NCBI GenBank assembly: GCA_018267615.1
Contig: JAFDYD010000009.1
Location: 35,639 to 72,538 of the forward strand
Length of the DNA: 36,900 nt
Origin: Bacteroidota bacterium
GTDB taxonomy: Bacteria; Bacteroidota; Bacteroidia; Chitinophagales; Chitinophagaceae
Direction of reading: 5' to 3'
The notes beneath the pieces were generated by a model. That model saw nothing but the letters and a program-made list of their open reading frames with translations, had not been told where the DNA came from and ran no database searches. Below, piece by piece: positions 8,577 through 14,737 of the stretch. Made by a program: the position numbers and the translations under genes. Within the stretch, counting starts at the first letter, position 1; the number at the start of each line of letters is the position of its first letter.

Positions 8577-9320
8577 TTATATAAAGAAAGATTTGATCCA
8601 TTCATCTTCGGATTTCTCCAGTTGATCATAATCACCTTCGGCAACAATCACACCTTCCTTCAACATCACGATCCTGTCGGCCGTAGTTTTCGCACATGTC
8701 ATATCATGTGTGATGATGATAGATGATGTTTTATTTTTTCTTTGCACATCGTTGATCAATTTGCTTATTTCTTTTGCGGTAGCCGTATCCAGCCCGGTTG
8801 TTGGTTCATCATACAACATGATGTCCGGTTTAAGAATCAGTGTTCTGGCCAGTCCGACACGTTTACTCATTCCGCCTGAAAGTTCGGCCGGCATTTTATC
8901 GATGGCTTCTGCCAATCCAACATCGTTCAACGACTCCATAATGCGCGATTCAATTTGTTCAGCAGAAAATTCTTTTTTGTGATGACGCAATGGGAAGGCA
9001 AGATTTTCACGCACGGTCATTGAATCGTATAATGCAGCGTTCTGAAATAGAAAACCCATTTTAACCCGGATCTCATTCAACTCCGAATAATGCAGCCCGG
9101 CAATATTTTTTCCGAACACGCATATCTCTCCTTCGCTCGGATCCATCAAACCAATCATACATTTTATCAAAGTAGATTTTCCGGAGCCGGATTTTCCGAG
9201 TACCACCACGTTTTCACCCTTGCGGATATCGAGATCAACGCCCTTCAAAATATCATTGCCTGCAAACGATTTGCTCAATTTGCTGATACGAACGACTGGT
9301 TGTTGTGCTGTGTTTTCCAT
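8577..9320 (-). CDS. mlaF: ABC transporter ATPase of the Mla phospholipid system
   Basis: A 247-residue ATPase subunit. It has Walker A GKSGSGKST, a Q-loop (FLFQNAALYDSMTV), the signature LSGGMSKRVGLAR, Walker B IMLYDEPTTGLD and the switch His in IITHD. The Q-loop segment FQNAALYDSMTVxENLAFPL and the LSGGMxKRxxLAR form are characteristic of MlaF-type rather than drug-export ATPases. It lies 17 bp after mlaE and 10 bp before mlaD, consistent with one transcript and a stoichiometric complex. Length is normal and all nucleotide-binding motifs are intact. Confidence 0.93.
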   Translation of the reverse strand: MENTAQQPVVRISKLSKSFAGNDILKGVDLDIRKGENVVVLGKSGSGKSTLIKCMIGLMDPSEGEICVFGKNIAGLHYSELNEIRVKMGFLFQNAALYDSMTVRENLAFPLRHHKKEFSAEQIESRIMESLNDVGLAEAIDKMPAELSGGMSKRVGLARTLILKPDIMLYDEPTTGLDTATAKEISKLINDVQRKNKTSSIIITHDMTCAKTTADRIVMLKEGVIVAEGDYDQLEKSEDEWIKSFFI

Positions 9321-9337
9321 TTGTCGATTTTAAAAAA

Positions 9338-10090
9338 TTACAGCAGATCTGTTATTTGTACGGCCAGCATATCAATCACAAAAATTGCCAATGAAGAGGA
9401 AATAACCGCAGTATTCGCTGCCGATCCTACGCTGGCGGTTCCATAAGAAGCAGTGAAACCTTTGTAGCAACCTATGATGCCAATAGCAAAACCAAAAAAA
9501 ACAGATTTGATCAATGACGGAATGATATCAATAAAATCAAGCGCCGTTAAAGCAGATGACAAATACCTCGTCAATGAAATATCGGTGTGGATGTTCATTG
9601 CAATAAAAGATGCCCATAAAGAAATGGCGTCGGCGAATATCACCAACAGCGGAATCATCAGCGTTGTTGCGAGTACCCTTGTTACTACCAGGTATTTATA
9701 TGGATTGATCGCGGATACTTCCATAGCGTCGATCTGTTCGGTAACTTTCATTGAACCCAATTCGGCGCCGATACGGGAACCGATTTTCCCGGCGCAGATC
9801 AATGCAGTAATCACCGGACCGATTTCCCTGATCACAGAAACGGAAACCATACTTGGCAAAAGAGATTCCGCGCCAAAAGCGACTAGGGATGGCCGTGATT
9901 GAAGTGTAAGCACCAGTCCCATAATAAATGCGGTAATACCAACGAGTGGCAACGATTTATACCCCGTTTTATAACACTGTATCAGCAACTCCCGCCATTC
10001 ATACGGAGGCTTCACCACTTCTTTAAAATATCGAAGCATGAAGAAAATAAAATCACCGACTGAACTAAATCTCTGTTGAACTGCCTGCAT
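9338..10090 (-). CDS. mlaE: Mla ABC transporter permease
   Basis: A 250-residue integral membrane protein of the MlaE/YrbE family with about five or six membrane segments (for example LVGITAFIMGLVLTLQS and VFFGFAIGIIGCYKGF). The family block EIGPVITALICAGKIGSRIGAELGSMKVTEQIDAMEV at about 90-125 includes the coupling region that contacts the ATPase. It is first in the mlaE-mlaF-mlaD unit. Upstream is a short gap with a degenerate inverted repeat after the AI-2E-type permease gene, so mlaE probably has its own promoter, though none is obvious. Confidence 0.93.
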   Translation of the reverse strand: MQAVQQRFSSVGDFIFFMLRYFKEVVKPPYEWRELLIQCYKTGYKSLPLVGITAFIMGLVLTLQSRPSLVAFGAESLLPSMVSVSVIREIGPVITALICAGKIGSRIGAELGSMKVTEQIDAMEVSAINPYKYLVVTRVLATTLMIPLLVIFADAISLWASFIAMNIHTDISLTRYLSSALTALDFIDIIPSLIKSVFFGFAIGIIGCYKGFTASYGTASVGSAANTAVISSSLAIFVIDMLAVQITDLL

Positions 10091-10118
10091 GATGGATTGT
10101 TTTTAAGCGGAGGAACTG

Positions 10119-10188
10119 AGGTTGATCTGAGATTGAGACTAAGATTGAGTTTCAACCTTCACCTCAATCGCAATCTAAACCCCAACCT
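10119..10188. repeat. Degenerate inverted repeat after the AI-2E-type gene
   Basis: Arms at about 10119-10149 and 10163-10188 pair imperfectly. They are built from GATTGAG/GGTTGAG-type words, and the right arm overlaps the stop codon of the AI-2E-type gene by two bases. This is the same placement as the better-preserved hairpins elsewhere in the window, so it is probably a decayed member of the same class of 3'-end elements. Confidence 0.55.
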
Positions 10189-11314
10189 ATACCTTTGCTG
10201 CCTTCTTTCTCCTCGAGAAATTAAAAATATACCTCCCGGAAGCTGGCATTGCATCACCCAATAAGAACGCCCATGCTTTCATGGATTCTATATGTTCGAA
10301 TATCACTTTTAGCATACCCGTCACCGGTAGTGCGAGAAACATACCCGGTATGCCCCATAAAGCATTCCCCACAAACACTGCAATCAACGCGATCAACGCG
10401 TTAATCTTTACTTTCGACGCTACAATTTTTGGTGTGATATAATGGTTATCGATAAATTGAATCAGCATATATGCCAGTAAAACCAGTAAGGAATAATATG
10501 CCGAATCTTTTGTGATCAACGCTATTATCATGGGAATTGCTACGGCAACGATACCGCCGATATAAGGAATCATATTCAACAGCGCACCGATGATGCCGAT
10601 AAGAATTGCATAGTCAACTCCAATAATTAATAGCGCCGCAGCATTCATCACCGCTACGATGACTGCTTCGATGAGCAAACCGACTAAATACCCCTGCACG
10701 ATTCCCTTAGTAAGCAACATCACATCTTCTAATTTTTCGTGATGCACTTTGTTGAAAAGTTTTTTCATGAATACCAATAACAAAGGCTCATAGTACAGAA
10801 TCATAAAAACATACACCGGCAGAATAAAAATTGCAAACAGGGATCCACTGATGGTTATGATTGTTTTTCCAAGTAGCGCGCTTCCGTTTTGCATGAGATC
10901 GCCTCGTGTTTTCATAATCCATGCATCGATACGCTGAATGCTGATATTAAAATGAACGGAGATCCATTGCGATGCCTGGTACTGTAAGTCATTTAGCTTT
11001 TGCCGCATGGTGGGTAGCGCCTGGTCGAACATACTTAATTGCGACGCGATGAAATAAATCAATCCCGCCATTAATAAAAAAGTTCCGACGATCGCAATGC
11101 TGATTGCCAATACCCGATTTATTTTTCTTTTTTCCAGGAAACCGACAACAGGTGTTAGCAGAATGGAAATGAGAACGGAATAGACAATGGGAACAATAAT
11201 TTGCTGCCCGATATATAAAGTATGGACGAACAAATATATTCCAAGTAACAAAAATGTAATTTTTGCATAAAAAGGAAATCGAATTGGGTTGGTCATATTC
11301 GTATATGTGTACAA
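10187..11314 (-). CDS. AI-2E family (PerM/TqsA-like) transporter
   Basis: A 375-residue polytopic membrane protein with about eight membrane segments. It has the family's usual layout: two N-terminal hairpins, a long extramembrane loop (about 85-150, SMFDQALPTMRQKLNDLQYQ), then a C-terminal bundle including GALLNMIPYIGGIVAVAIPM and the VGNALWGIPGMFLALPVTGMLKVI block. Members are annotated as autoinducer-2 exporters, permeases or sodium/proton antiporters, and the substrate cannot be deduced here. It is upstream of mlaE on the same strand and divergent from the YtxH gene. Its 5' region contains the heptamer repeats at 11356-11458. Confidence 0.88.
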   Translation of the reverse strand: MYTYTNMTNPIRFPFYAKITFLLLGIYLFVHTLYIGQQIIVPIVYSVLISILLTPVVGFLEKRKINRVLAISIAIVGTFLLMAGLIYFIASQLSMFDQALPTMRQKLNDLQYQASQWISVHFNISIQRIDAWIMKTRGDLMQNGSALLGKTIITISGSLFAIFILPVYVFMILYYEPLLLVFMKKLFNKVHHEKLEDVMLLTKGIVQGYLVGLLIEAVIVAVMNAAALLIIGVDYAILIGIIGALLNMIPYIGGIVAVAIPMIIALITKDSAYYSLLVLLAYMLIQFIDNHYITPKIVASKVKINALIALIAVFVGNALWGIPGMFLALPVTGMLKVIFEHIESMKAWAFLLGDAMPASGRYIFNFSRRKKAAKV

Positions 11315-11355
11315 TGCCTCATAGAAAGATCATGCCGCATTTTTCTGAACGCATT

Positions 11356-11458
11356 TTAATGCTAAACGCGGAACGCCCAACGCTAAACGCAGAGAGTTTC
11401 TTGCGTTCAGCGTTGAGCGTTGAGCGTTGAGCGTTGAGCGTTCTACGTTCAGCATTAA
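11356..11458. repeat. Heptamer tandem array within an imperfect inverted repeat
   Basis: The right part (11409-11443) is four exact AGCGTTG units plus a fifth, AGCGTTC. The left arm (11356-11390) is a diverged reverse complement of the longer right arm (11403-11458); both ends match TTAATGCT/AGCATTAA. It sits in the 295-bp gap between divergent genes (AI-2E-type permease and YtxH), not at a transcript end. The rest of the gap shows only the candidate -7 element listed at 11537. Confidence 0.8.
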
Positions 11459-11536
11459 TCCGTAGAAATATATACACAGAACCGTTAAAATGTGAAGTCT
11501 AACCAAGAGTTCGCTCCAACCCGCAAAAAAACGCAG

Positions 11537-11544
11537 TACTTTTG
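11537..11544 (+). promoter_or_regulatory. Candidate -7 element for the YtxH/holin operon
   Basis: TACTTTTG matches TAnnTTTG exactly. A start about 7 bp downstream would leave a leader of about 60 nt before the YtxH ATG. The -33 region is not convincing. Confidence 0.35.
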
Positions 11545-11609
11545 CTATTGATGAAATGGCCTGATTTTTTATGCATATATCGCTAATAACATTTTAAAAA
11601 ATTAAAATT

Positions 11610-11807
11610 ATGGATAACAAAAAACTCGTTGCTGGTTTGCTTGCAGGTGTTGCAGCTGGCGCTGTATTAAGTCTGCTTTTTACGGAGAAAGGAAAAAAGA
11701 TCAGGAAGAAATGGTATAAACAAGGCAATCAGGCTGCAGAAGGATTGAAAGAAAAATTTAGTGACTTCGTCGATAAGATGGAAGAAAAATTAACAGCTAA
11801 GCGCTGA
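11610..11807 (+). CDS. YtxH domain-containing protein
   Basis: A 65-residue protein with a short Ala/Gly-rich membrane segment (LVAGLLAGVAAGAVLSLLF) followed at once by a basic stretch (TEKGKKIRKKW) and an amphipathic, charged helix. This is the hallmark of the YtxH family, small membrane-associated proteins often tied to general stress responses. It starts a plus-strand set with a holin-like gene (17 bp later) and an unknown gene (7 bp later), so the three are probably co-transcribed. No enzymatic role is known. Length is at the short end for the family but intact. Confidence 0.8.
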   Translation: MDNKKLVAGLLAGVAAGAVLSLLFTEKGKKIRKKWYKQGNQAAEGLKEKFSDFVDKMEEKLTAKR

Positions 11808-11824
11808 ATTAAAATATTTACTCG

Positions 11825-12166
11825 ATGTCTACTCAAACAGGTTCGCTTAAATCTTTACTCGAGCAATCACATGATTATCTCGAAACCCGGATCGATCTCG
11901 TCAAATTAAAAACGATTGATAAGTCATCCGATGTATTATCATCTGCAGCGGCAGCCGTTGCGATTGCCTTGGCAGTGTTGTTTTTTTTGTTGATGCTGAG
12001 CATCGGCACTGCATTGTACCTCGGATATCTTTTAAATAACTTCTACTATGGATTTTTTATTATGGCCGGGTTTTACGCGGTCATAATAATAATTCTTTAT
12101 GCAGGAAGAAAACACTGGATCAAAATGCCTGTGTATAATTCGATCGTTAAAAAAATACTCAACTAA
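11825..12166 (+). CDS. Phage-holin-superfamily-III-like membrane protein
   Basis: A 113-residue protein with two strong membrane segments (about 39-64, AAAVAIALAVLFFLLMLSIGTALYLG, and 72-92) preceded by an amphipathic N-terminus (SLLEQSHDYLETRIDLVKLKTIDK). This is the pattern of the Actinobacteria/Bacteroidota holin-superfamily-III (YqjE-like) proteins that sit in chromosomal stress clusters rather than prophages. There are no phage genes nearby, so lysis is unlikely. It is second in the YtxH operon. Confidence 0.75.
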   Translation: MSTQTGSLKSLLEQSHDYLETRIDLVKLKTIDKSSDVLSSAAAAVAIALAVLFFLLMLSIGTALYLGYLLNNFYYGFFIMAGFYAVIIIILYAGRKHWIKMPVYNSIVKKILN

Positions 12167-12173
12167 TTGAGAT

Positions 12174-12593
12174 ATGAAAAAAATTACTTCTGTCAAAGAC
12201 TTGCATGAGGCTATCCAGGAACTTGAACTAAAAAAATCTGATCAGTTGGTGGTGATCCAAAATCAGTTCGCAGATTTCTATGAAACATTGAAACCCGCGA
12301 ATATTATCAAAAATACTTTTCAGAGTGTATTTTCATCCAGTGATTCAAGAAGCAATATAGTCGGGTCTGTAATCGGACTGGGAACGGGTCTTCTTTCTAA
12401 AAAATTATTGGTAGGAAAATCGGTAAATGTTTTCAGAAAAATGCTAGGCGCCGCCGTAGAATTTGGTATTGCGGGATTGATTGCAAAAAATGCCACCAGG
12501 ATCAAAGAAAAAGGATCTGATTTGATTGGAAAAATCTTCAAAAAAAATCATAAATCGCAACACGAGATAACCGACTTGGAAAGCGAATATTGA
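12174..12593 (+). CDS. Hypothetical protein of the YtxH/holin cluster
   Basis: A 139-residue protein I do not recognise by name. The first 45 residues form a charged amphipathic helix (DLHEAIQELELKKSDQLVVIQNQF). A Gly-rich, weakly hydrophobic middle follows (about 60-105, NIVGSVIGLGTGLLSKKLL and AAVEFGIAGLIAKN) that could be a membrane hairpin, and the tail is basic then acidic. It begins 7 bp after the holin-like gene, so a shared role at the membrane is likely. A perfect 44-bp inverted repeat follows the stop. Confidence 0.65.
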   Translation: MKKITSVKDLHEAIQELELKKSDQLVVIQNQFADFYETLKPANIIKNTFQSVFSSSDSRSNIVGSVIGLGTGLLSKKLLVGKSVNVFRKMLGAAVEFGIAGLIAKNATRIKEKGSDLIGKIFKKNHKSQHEITDLESEY

Positions 12594-12622
12594 TTTAGGG
12601 ACTTTGTAATTGAATACGTTAT

Positions 12623-12724
12623 CTATGTGTACCTATGTTTCTACGTGCCTATGTGGTGAAAAAAAACTTAACTATGCAGGTTTTTTTTCACCACATAGGC
12701 ACGTAGAAACATAGGTACACATAG
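12623..12724. repeat. Perfect 44-bp inverted repeat with 14-bp loop
   Basis: Arms at 12623-12666 and 12681-12724 are exact reverse complements, with loop-side A8 and T8 tracts and a 14-bp spacer. Arm words include CTACGTGCCTATGTGGTG and ACCTATG. It lies between convergent genes. A diverged single copy of the right arm, again starting with T8 and ending in ACACATAGAAATTT, occurs at 29245-29295. Confidence 0.9.
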
Positions 12725-12757
12725 AAATTTCAAACTGAAACATTATCAAATATCATT

Positions 12758-13309
12758 TCAATTACTACTATTGAACGCCTTTTCCAGCGTATGCATAAAA
12801 TCAGATATTGGACCTTCCATCTTATTTGTGCGATCGTCAATATTATTGTTATTCACAAGATCACCGATTTGCAAAGCCGCAGGCAGATATTTTAGTACTT
12901 CTGTCCTCTGTTGTTTTACAAAAGCTGATACTGCCGCGAAATTCTCGTGGCCAGAAATGTTCTGGCGCATCAGACGTATTGCTTCGTGTGCGATATGCTC
13001 GCATTCTTGTTTTGTAGATGCCGGCGCTGCTTTCGCATAAGCCGCAATCTTATCAATTACCATATCTGTTTTGTTGCCAAATATTTCCGACATCCAGTTT
13101 ATGGAATCACCCTCAATTATTTTTGCTGCCGATTCAGTGTCTTGCAAACGGTTGAACAACCCGATCAGGACAGCAGGAATCGCAGCCTGGGCAAGAGAAT
13201 CTGTGCCGTGCACTTTTTCGTCATCTTTTATATCCTGCGTATTGGGATCAACCTTACGAAGCTGATTATAACCAAGATTTTTTGTGATCGAATCAATGAT
13301 GTTAATCAT
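12758..13309 (-). CDS. Hypothetical protein, weakly DUF937-like
   Basis: A 183-residue, mostly helical soluble protein without a signal peptide. The segment SLAQAAIPAVLIGLFNRLQDTESAAKII followed by WMSEIFGN recalls DUF937-type proteins (repeated helices with a xxPxLIxGLxxN pattern), but that link is by eye only. It is convergent with the YtxH/holin operon across the 44-bp inverted repeat and lies 74 bp downstream of the Lmo0937-like gene on the same strand. Function is unknown; position suggests the same envelope/stress context. Confidence 0.6.
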   Translation of the reverse strand: MINIIDSITKNLGYNQLRKVDPNTQDIKDDEKVHGTDSLAQAAIPAVLIGLFNRLQDTESAAKIIEGDSINWMSEIFGNKTDMVIDKIAAYAKAAPASTKQECEHIAHEAIRLMRQNISGHENFAAVSAFVKQQRTEVLKYLPAALQIGDLVNNNNIDDRTNKMEGPISDFMHTLEKAFNSSN

Positions 13310-13383
13310 AAAAAATTTTTTTTGAAAATATTTATTTTACTTGCTGAAACATAAAACTGTTATCAACAAATCTCTGATCATCG

Positions 13384-13530
13384 TCAAGCTCTTTGTATAA
13401 CACCAAGAATAAGCGAAACAACGGCAAGTATCAGCAGGACGTGGATTAGTCCGGCGGCGCTATATACAAAAAATCCAACGAGCCAACCAATGATCAGTAT
13501 AACTGCTACCAGGTACAAGAGACTTCTCAT
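13384..13530 (-). CDS. Lmo0937-family small membrane protein (48 aa)
   Basis: A short ORF encoding 48 residues (ATG at 13528-13530, TGA at 13384-13386). The translation MRSLLYLVAVILIIGWLVG, then FFVYSAAGLIHVLLILAVVS and LILGVIQRA, gives two membrane segments with the GxFIHxLLVxAxV-type core of the Lmo0937 (DUF5670) family. These are tiny membrane proteins of unknown role found in many Bacteroidota stress clusters. It lies on the same strand upstream of the DUF937-like gene and strengthens the reading of 11610-13530 as one functional neighbourhood. Confidence 0.8.
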   Translation of the reverse strand: MRSLLYLVAVILIIGWLVGFFVYSAAGLIHVLLILAVVSLILGVIQRA

Positions 13531-13978
13531 AAAAAATGATTTTAAAGTTTGATACAATTTTGTTCATCTATCCTCTATTTAATTCCATGCCACGTTTTTT
13601 TCGCCTTGCAATTAGATGATAAAAAGAAATGAAGATGATGAAATCGCGGTTTGAGCGGAAAAAATCCCACTATATGGGTATTTTTTTGACTATAGGTTAC
13701 ATATATTGAGTAATGAAGGGAACACCGCATTTGCCACTACAGTGAAATTCGATTTGACTAAGAATCTTAAAAAAAACGGCTGTATAAAAGTTTTGTAGAG
13801 TAAATTCTACATAAAATTTAAAAATCTGAATAAATTAGAATTCTCTATTGAGCAGATTACTATATTTGAATAATGGCTCTATAGTTGCGGCATAAAGGTG
13901 ACCATTTGACGTATTAAATTACATATATATATATATTGCAGCGATTTAGTTGCGTTGGTAAAAAAACATCTCGCGCAT
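13531..13978. other. Gene-free AT-rich intergenic region
   Basis: 448 bp between the divergent Lmo0937-like and receiver genes. It holds a sigma-54-like site (13874-13890), a palindrome TGTAGA-GTAAAT-TCTACA at 13794-13811 that could be an operator, and an (AT)n run at about 13923-13936. No ORF with a recognisable product was seen. Confidence 0.6.
13874..13890 (+). promoter_or_regulatory. Possible sigma-54 promoter of the stand-alone receiver
   Basis: TGGCTCTATAGTTGCGG has GG and GC separated by exactly 10 bp and keeps the TGGC/TTGC half-sites of the -24/-12 consensus. Transcription would start near 13899, about 80 bp before the receiver ATG. A match of this strength could occur by chance once in a window of this size. 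Confidence 0.3.
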
Positions 13979-14323
13979 ATGTCCAGAAAAAAAGTGTTGA
14001 TAATAGATGATGAAACAGATTTTTGCCTGCTTTTGAAAAATTATTTCATAAGGAAGAATTATGAAGTACATGTCTCGCATACGCTCACCGAGGGTATGGT
14101 TACACTCGAAACAATAAATCCTGATATTCTTTTTCTCGACAATAATCTTCCGGATGGATTAGGCTGGGAAAAAACAGAGTTCATCACGCAACACTATTCC
14201 AATACAAAGCTGAATCTCATCAGCGCTTATCAATACAGCTCAACACTCTCTACACAATTTCCAATGGTGAAAATTTGGGAAAAACCTATCAGCATTAATG
14301 AGTTGAATAGTTATTTGCAATGA
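13979..14323 (+). CDS. Stand-alone response regulator receiver
   Basis: A 114-residue CheY-like receiver with no output domain. It shows the acidic pocket (VLIIDDETD), the predicted phospho-acceptor Asp54 in ILFLDNNLPDG and the conserved Lys in WEKPIS. I chose the ATG at 13979; an in-frame TTG at 13955 would add eight residues before the usual start of the fold and is less likely. It probably works through protein-protein contact, for example in a phosphorelay with the REC-PAS-kinase encoded at 3226-4671, but that pairing is speculation. A sigma-54-like site lies upstream and a 25-bp perfect hairpin downstream. Confidence 0.88.
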   Translation: MSRKKVLIIDDETDFCLLLKNYFIRKNYEVHVSHTLTEGMVTLETINPDILFLDNNLPDGLGWEKTEFITQHYSNTKLNLISAYQYSSTLSTQFPMVKIWEKPISINELNSYLQ

Positions 14324-14358
14324 TTATTGATGGTGATGGCATTGGTGAGACGTTTTTC

Positions 14359-14413
14359 GTGAGACGTGAGACGTCAAACGTGAACGACTCACGTTTGACG
14401 TCTCACGTCTCAC
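14359..14413. repeat. Perfect 25-bp inverted repeat, 5-bp loop
   Basis: Arms at 14359-14383 and 14389-14413 pair exactly around ACGAC. Flanking T5 and A7 tracts can extend the stem after one mismatch. The arms are built from the words GTGAGACGT and CAAACGTGA. The downstream flank is A-rich rather than T-rich on both strands, so it is not a textbook intrinsic terminator for the receiver gene. Confidence 0.88.
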
Positions 14414-14448
14414 AAAAAAATTCCTCATTATTTCCGCACACCCGCCAG

Positions 14449-14466
14449 TTGGCTTTTGTTTTGCAT
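14449..14466 (+). promoter_or_regulatory. Candidate sigma-54 promoter
   Basis: TTGGCTTTTGTTTTGCAT matches the -24/-12 consensus TTGGCAC-N5-TTGCAT at every position except the AC after TTGGC, with GG and GC 10 bp apart. It is the best match found in the intergenic DNA and points into a segment that ends in a strong terminator about 90 bp later. The predicted start is near 14476. Confidence 0.45.
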
Positions 14467-14475
14467 TACTTATAT

Positions 14476-14556
14476 CAATGATTAAAACAGTATGAAGGCA
14501 TAGGAAGCAACAGGACGGTTTAGGGCTAAAAAGCCAGGCTAACACCTGGCTTTTAA
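14476..14556 (+). ncRNA. Putative ~80-nt small RNA or transcribed leader upstream of ku
   Basis: The segment is bounded by a sigma-54-like promoter (14449-14466) and an intrinsic terminator (14528-14554), with no credible coding sequence between them. It could be an independent small RNA, or the leader of the ORF48-ku transcript with the terminator acting as an attenuator. No known RNA family was recognised. Confidence 0.35.
14528..14554 (+). terminator. Strong intrinsic terminator
   Basis: GCCAGG (14533-14538), loop CTAACA, CCTGGC (14545-14550), then TTTTAATTTA. The upstream A5 and downstream T4 extend the stem, so the plus strand shows a canonical hairpin plus U-rich tail. It ends only 26 bp before the small ORF that precedes ku. 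Confidence 0.8.
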
Positions 14557-14579
14557 TTTATTTATTCAAGGTATGTATT

Positions 14580-14726
14580 ATGGTAAAAAAAATAAAACCC
14601 GGCGAAAACAGAATTTATAAGGACGCAAAAAAACAAGACAGGCGAAAGTATCGAAGCTTTGGTATTTTTGAGGCGGGGTTGAAAAGAAAAATGCGGAAGA
14701 CAGTTTCAAAATTTCAATCACTTTGA
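14580..14726 (+). CDS. Small basic ORF (48 aa) immediately upstream of ku
   Basis: ATG at 14580 to TGA at 14724-14726, encoding MVKKIKPGENRIYKDAKKQD, then RRKYRSFGIFEAGLKRKMRK and a short tail. Roughly a third of the residues are Lys or Arg, and there is no membrane segment. An AAGG-like ribosome-binding site (TCAAGG) lies about 8 bp upstream. It ends 11 bp before the ku ATG, suggesting translational coupling. No family was recognised; nucleic-acid binding is a guess from charge. It may instead be untranslated 5' sequence of ku, and a -7-like TATTTTTG lies inside it at 14663-14670. Confidence 0.4.
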   Translation: MVKKIKPGENRIYKDAKKQDRRKYRSFGIFEAGLKRKMRKTVSKFQSL

Positions 14727-14737
14727 ACTATTAAATC

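Noticed and set aside
10170..10183. GG-N10-GC site upstream of mlaE on the minus strand
   Set aside because: It lies inside a repeat-derived sequence and lacks the TGGC half-site.
11403..11458. Possible CRISPR or minisatellite protein-binding array
   Set aside because: Unit is only 7 bp with no spacers and no cas genes; recorded as a simple tandem repeat.
11825..12166. Prophage remnant suggested by the holin-like protein
   Set aside because: No endolysin, integrase, structural gene or attachment site nearby; this holin-like family is usual in chromosomal stress clusters.
14478..14504. Two tiny overlapping leader peptides (MIKTV and MKA) in the candidate small RNA
   Set aside because: Five and three codons, no ribosome-binding site, easily due to chance.
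14324..14545. Minus-strand open frame covering the 25-bp hairpin and the terminator region
   Set aside because: Its sequence is generated by the inverted repeat (NVSRSRLTSHVSRKTS), and it runs through a strong plus-strand terminator and promoter-like site.
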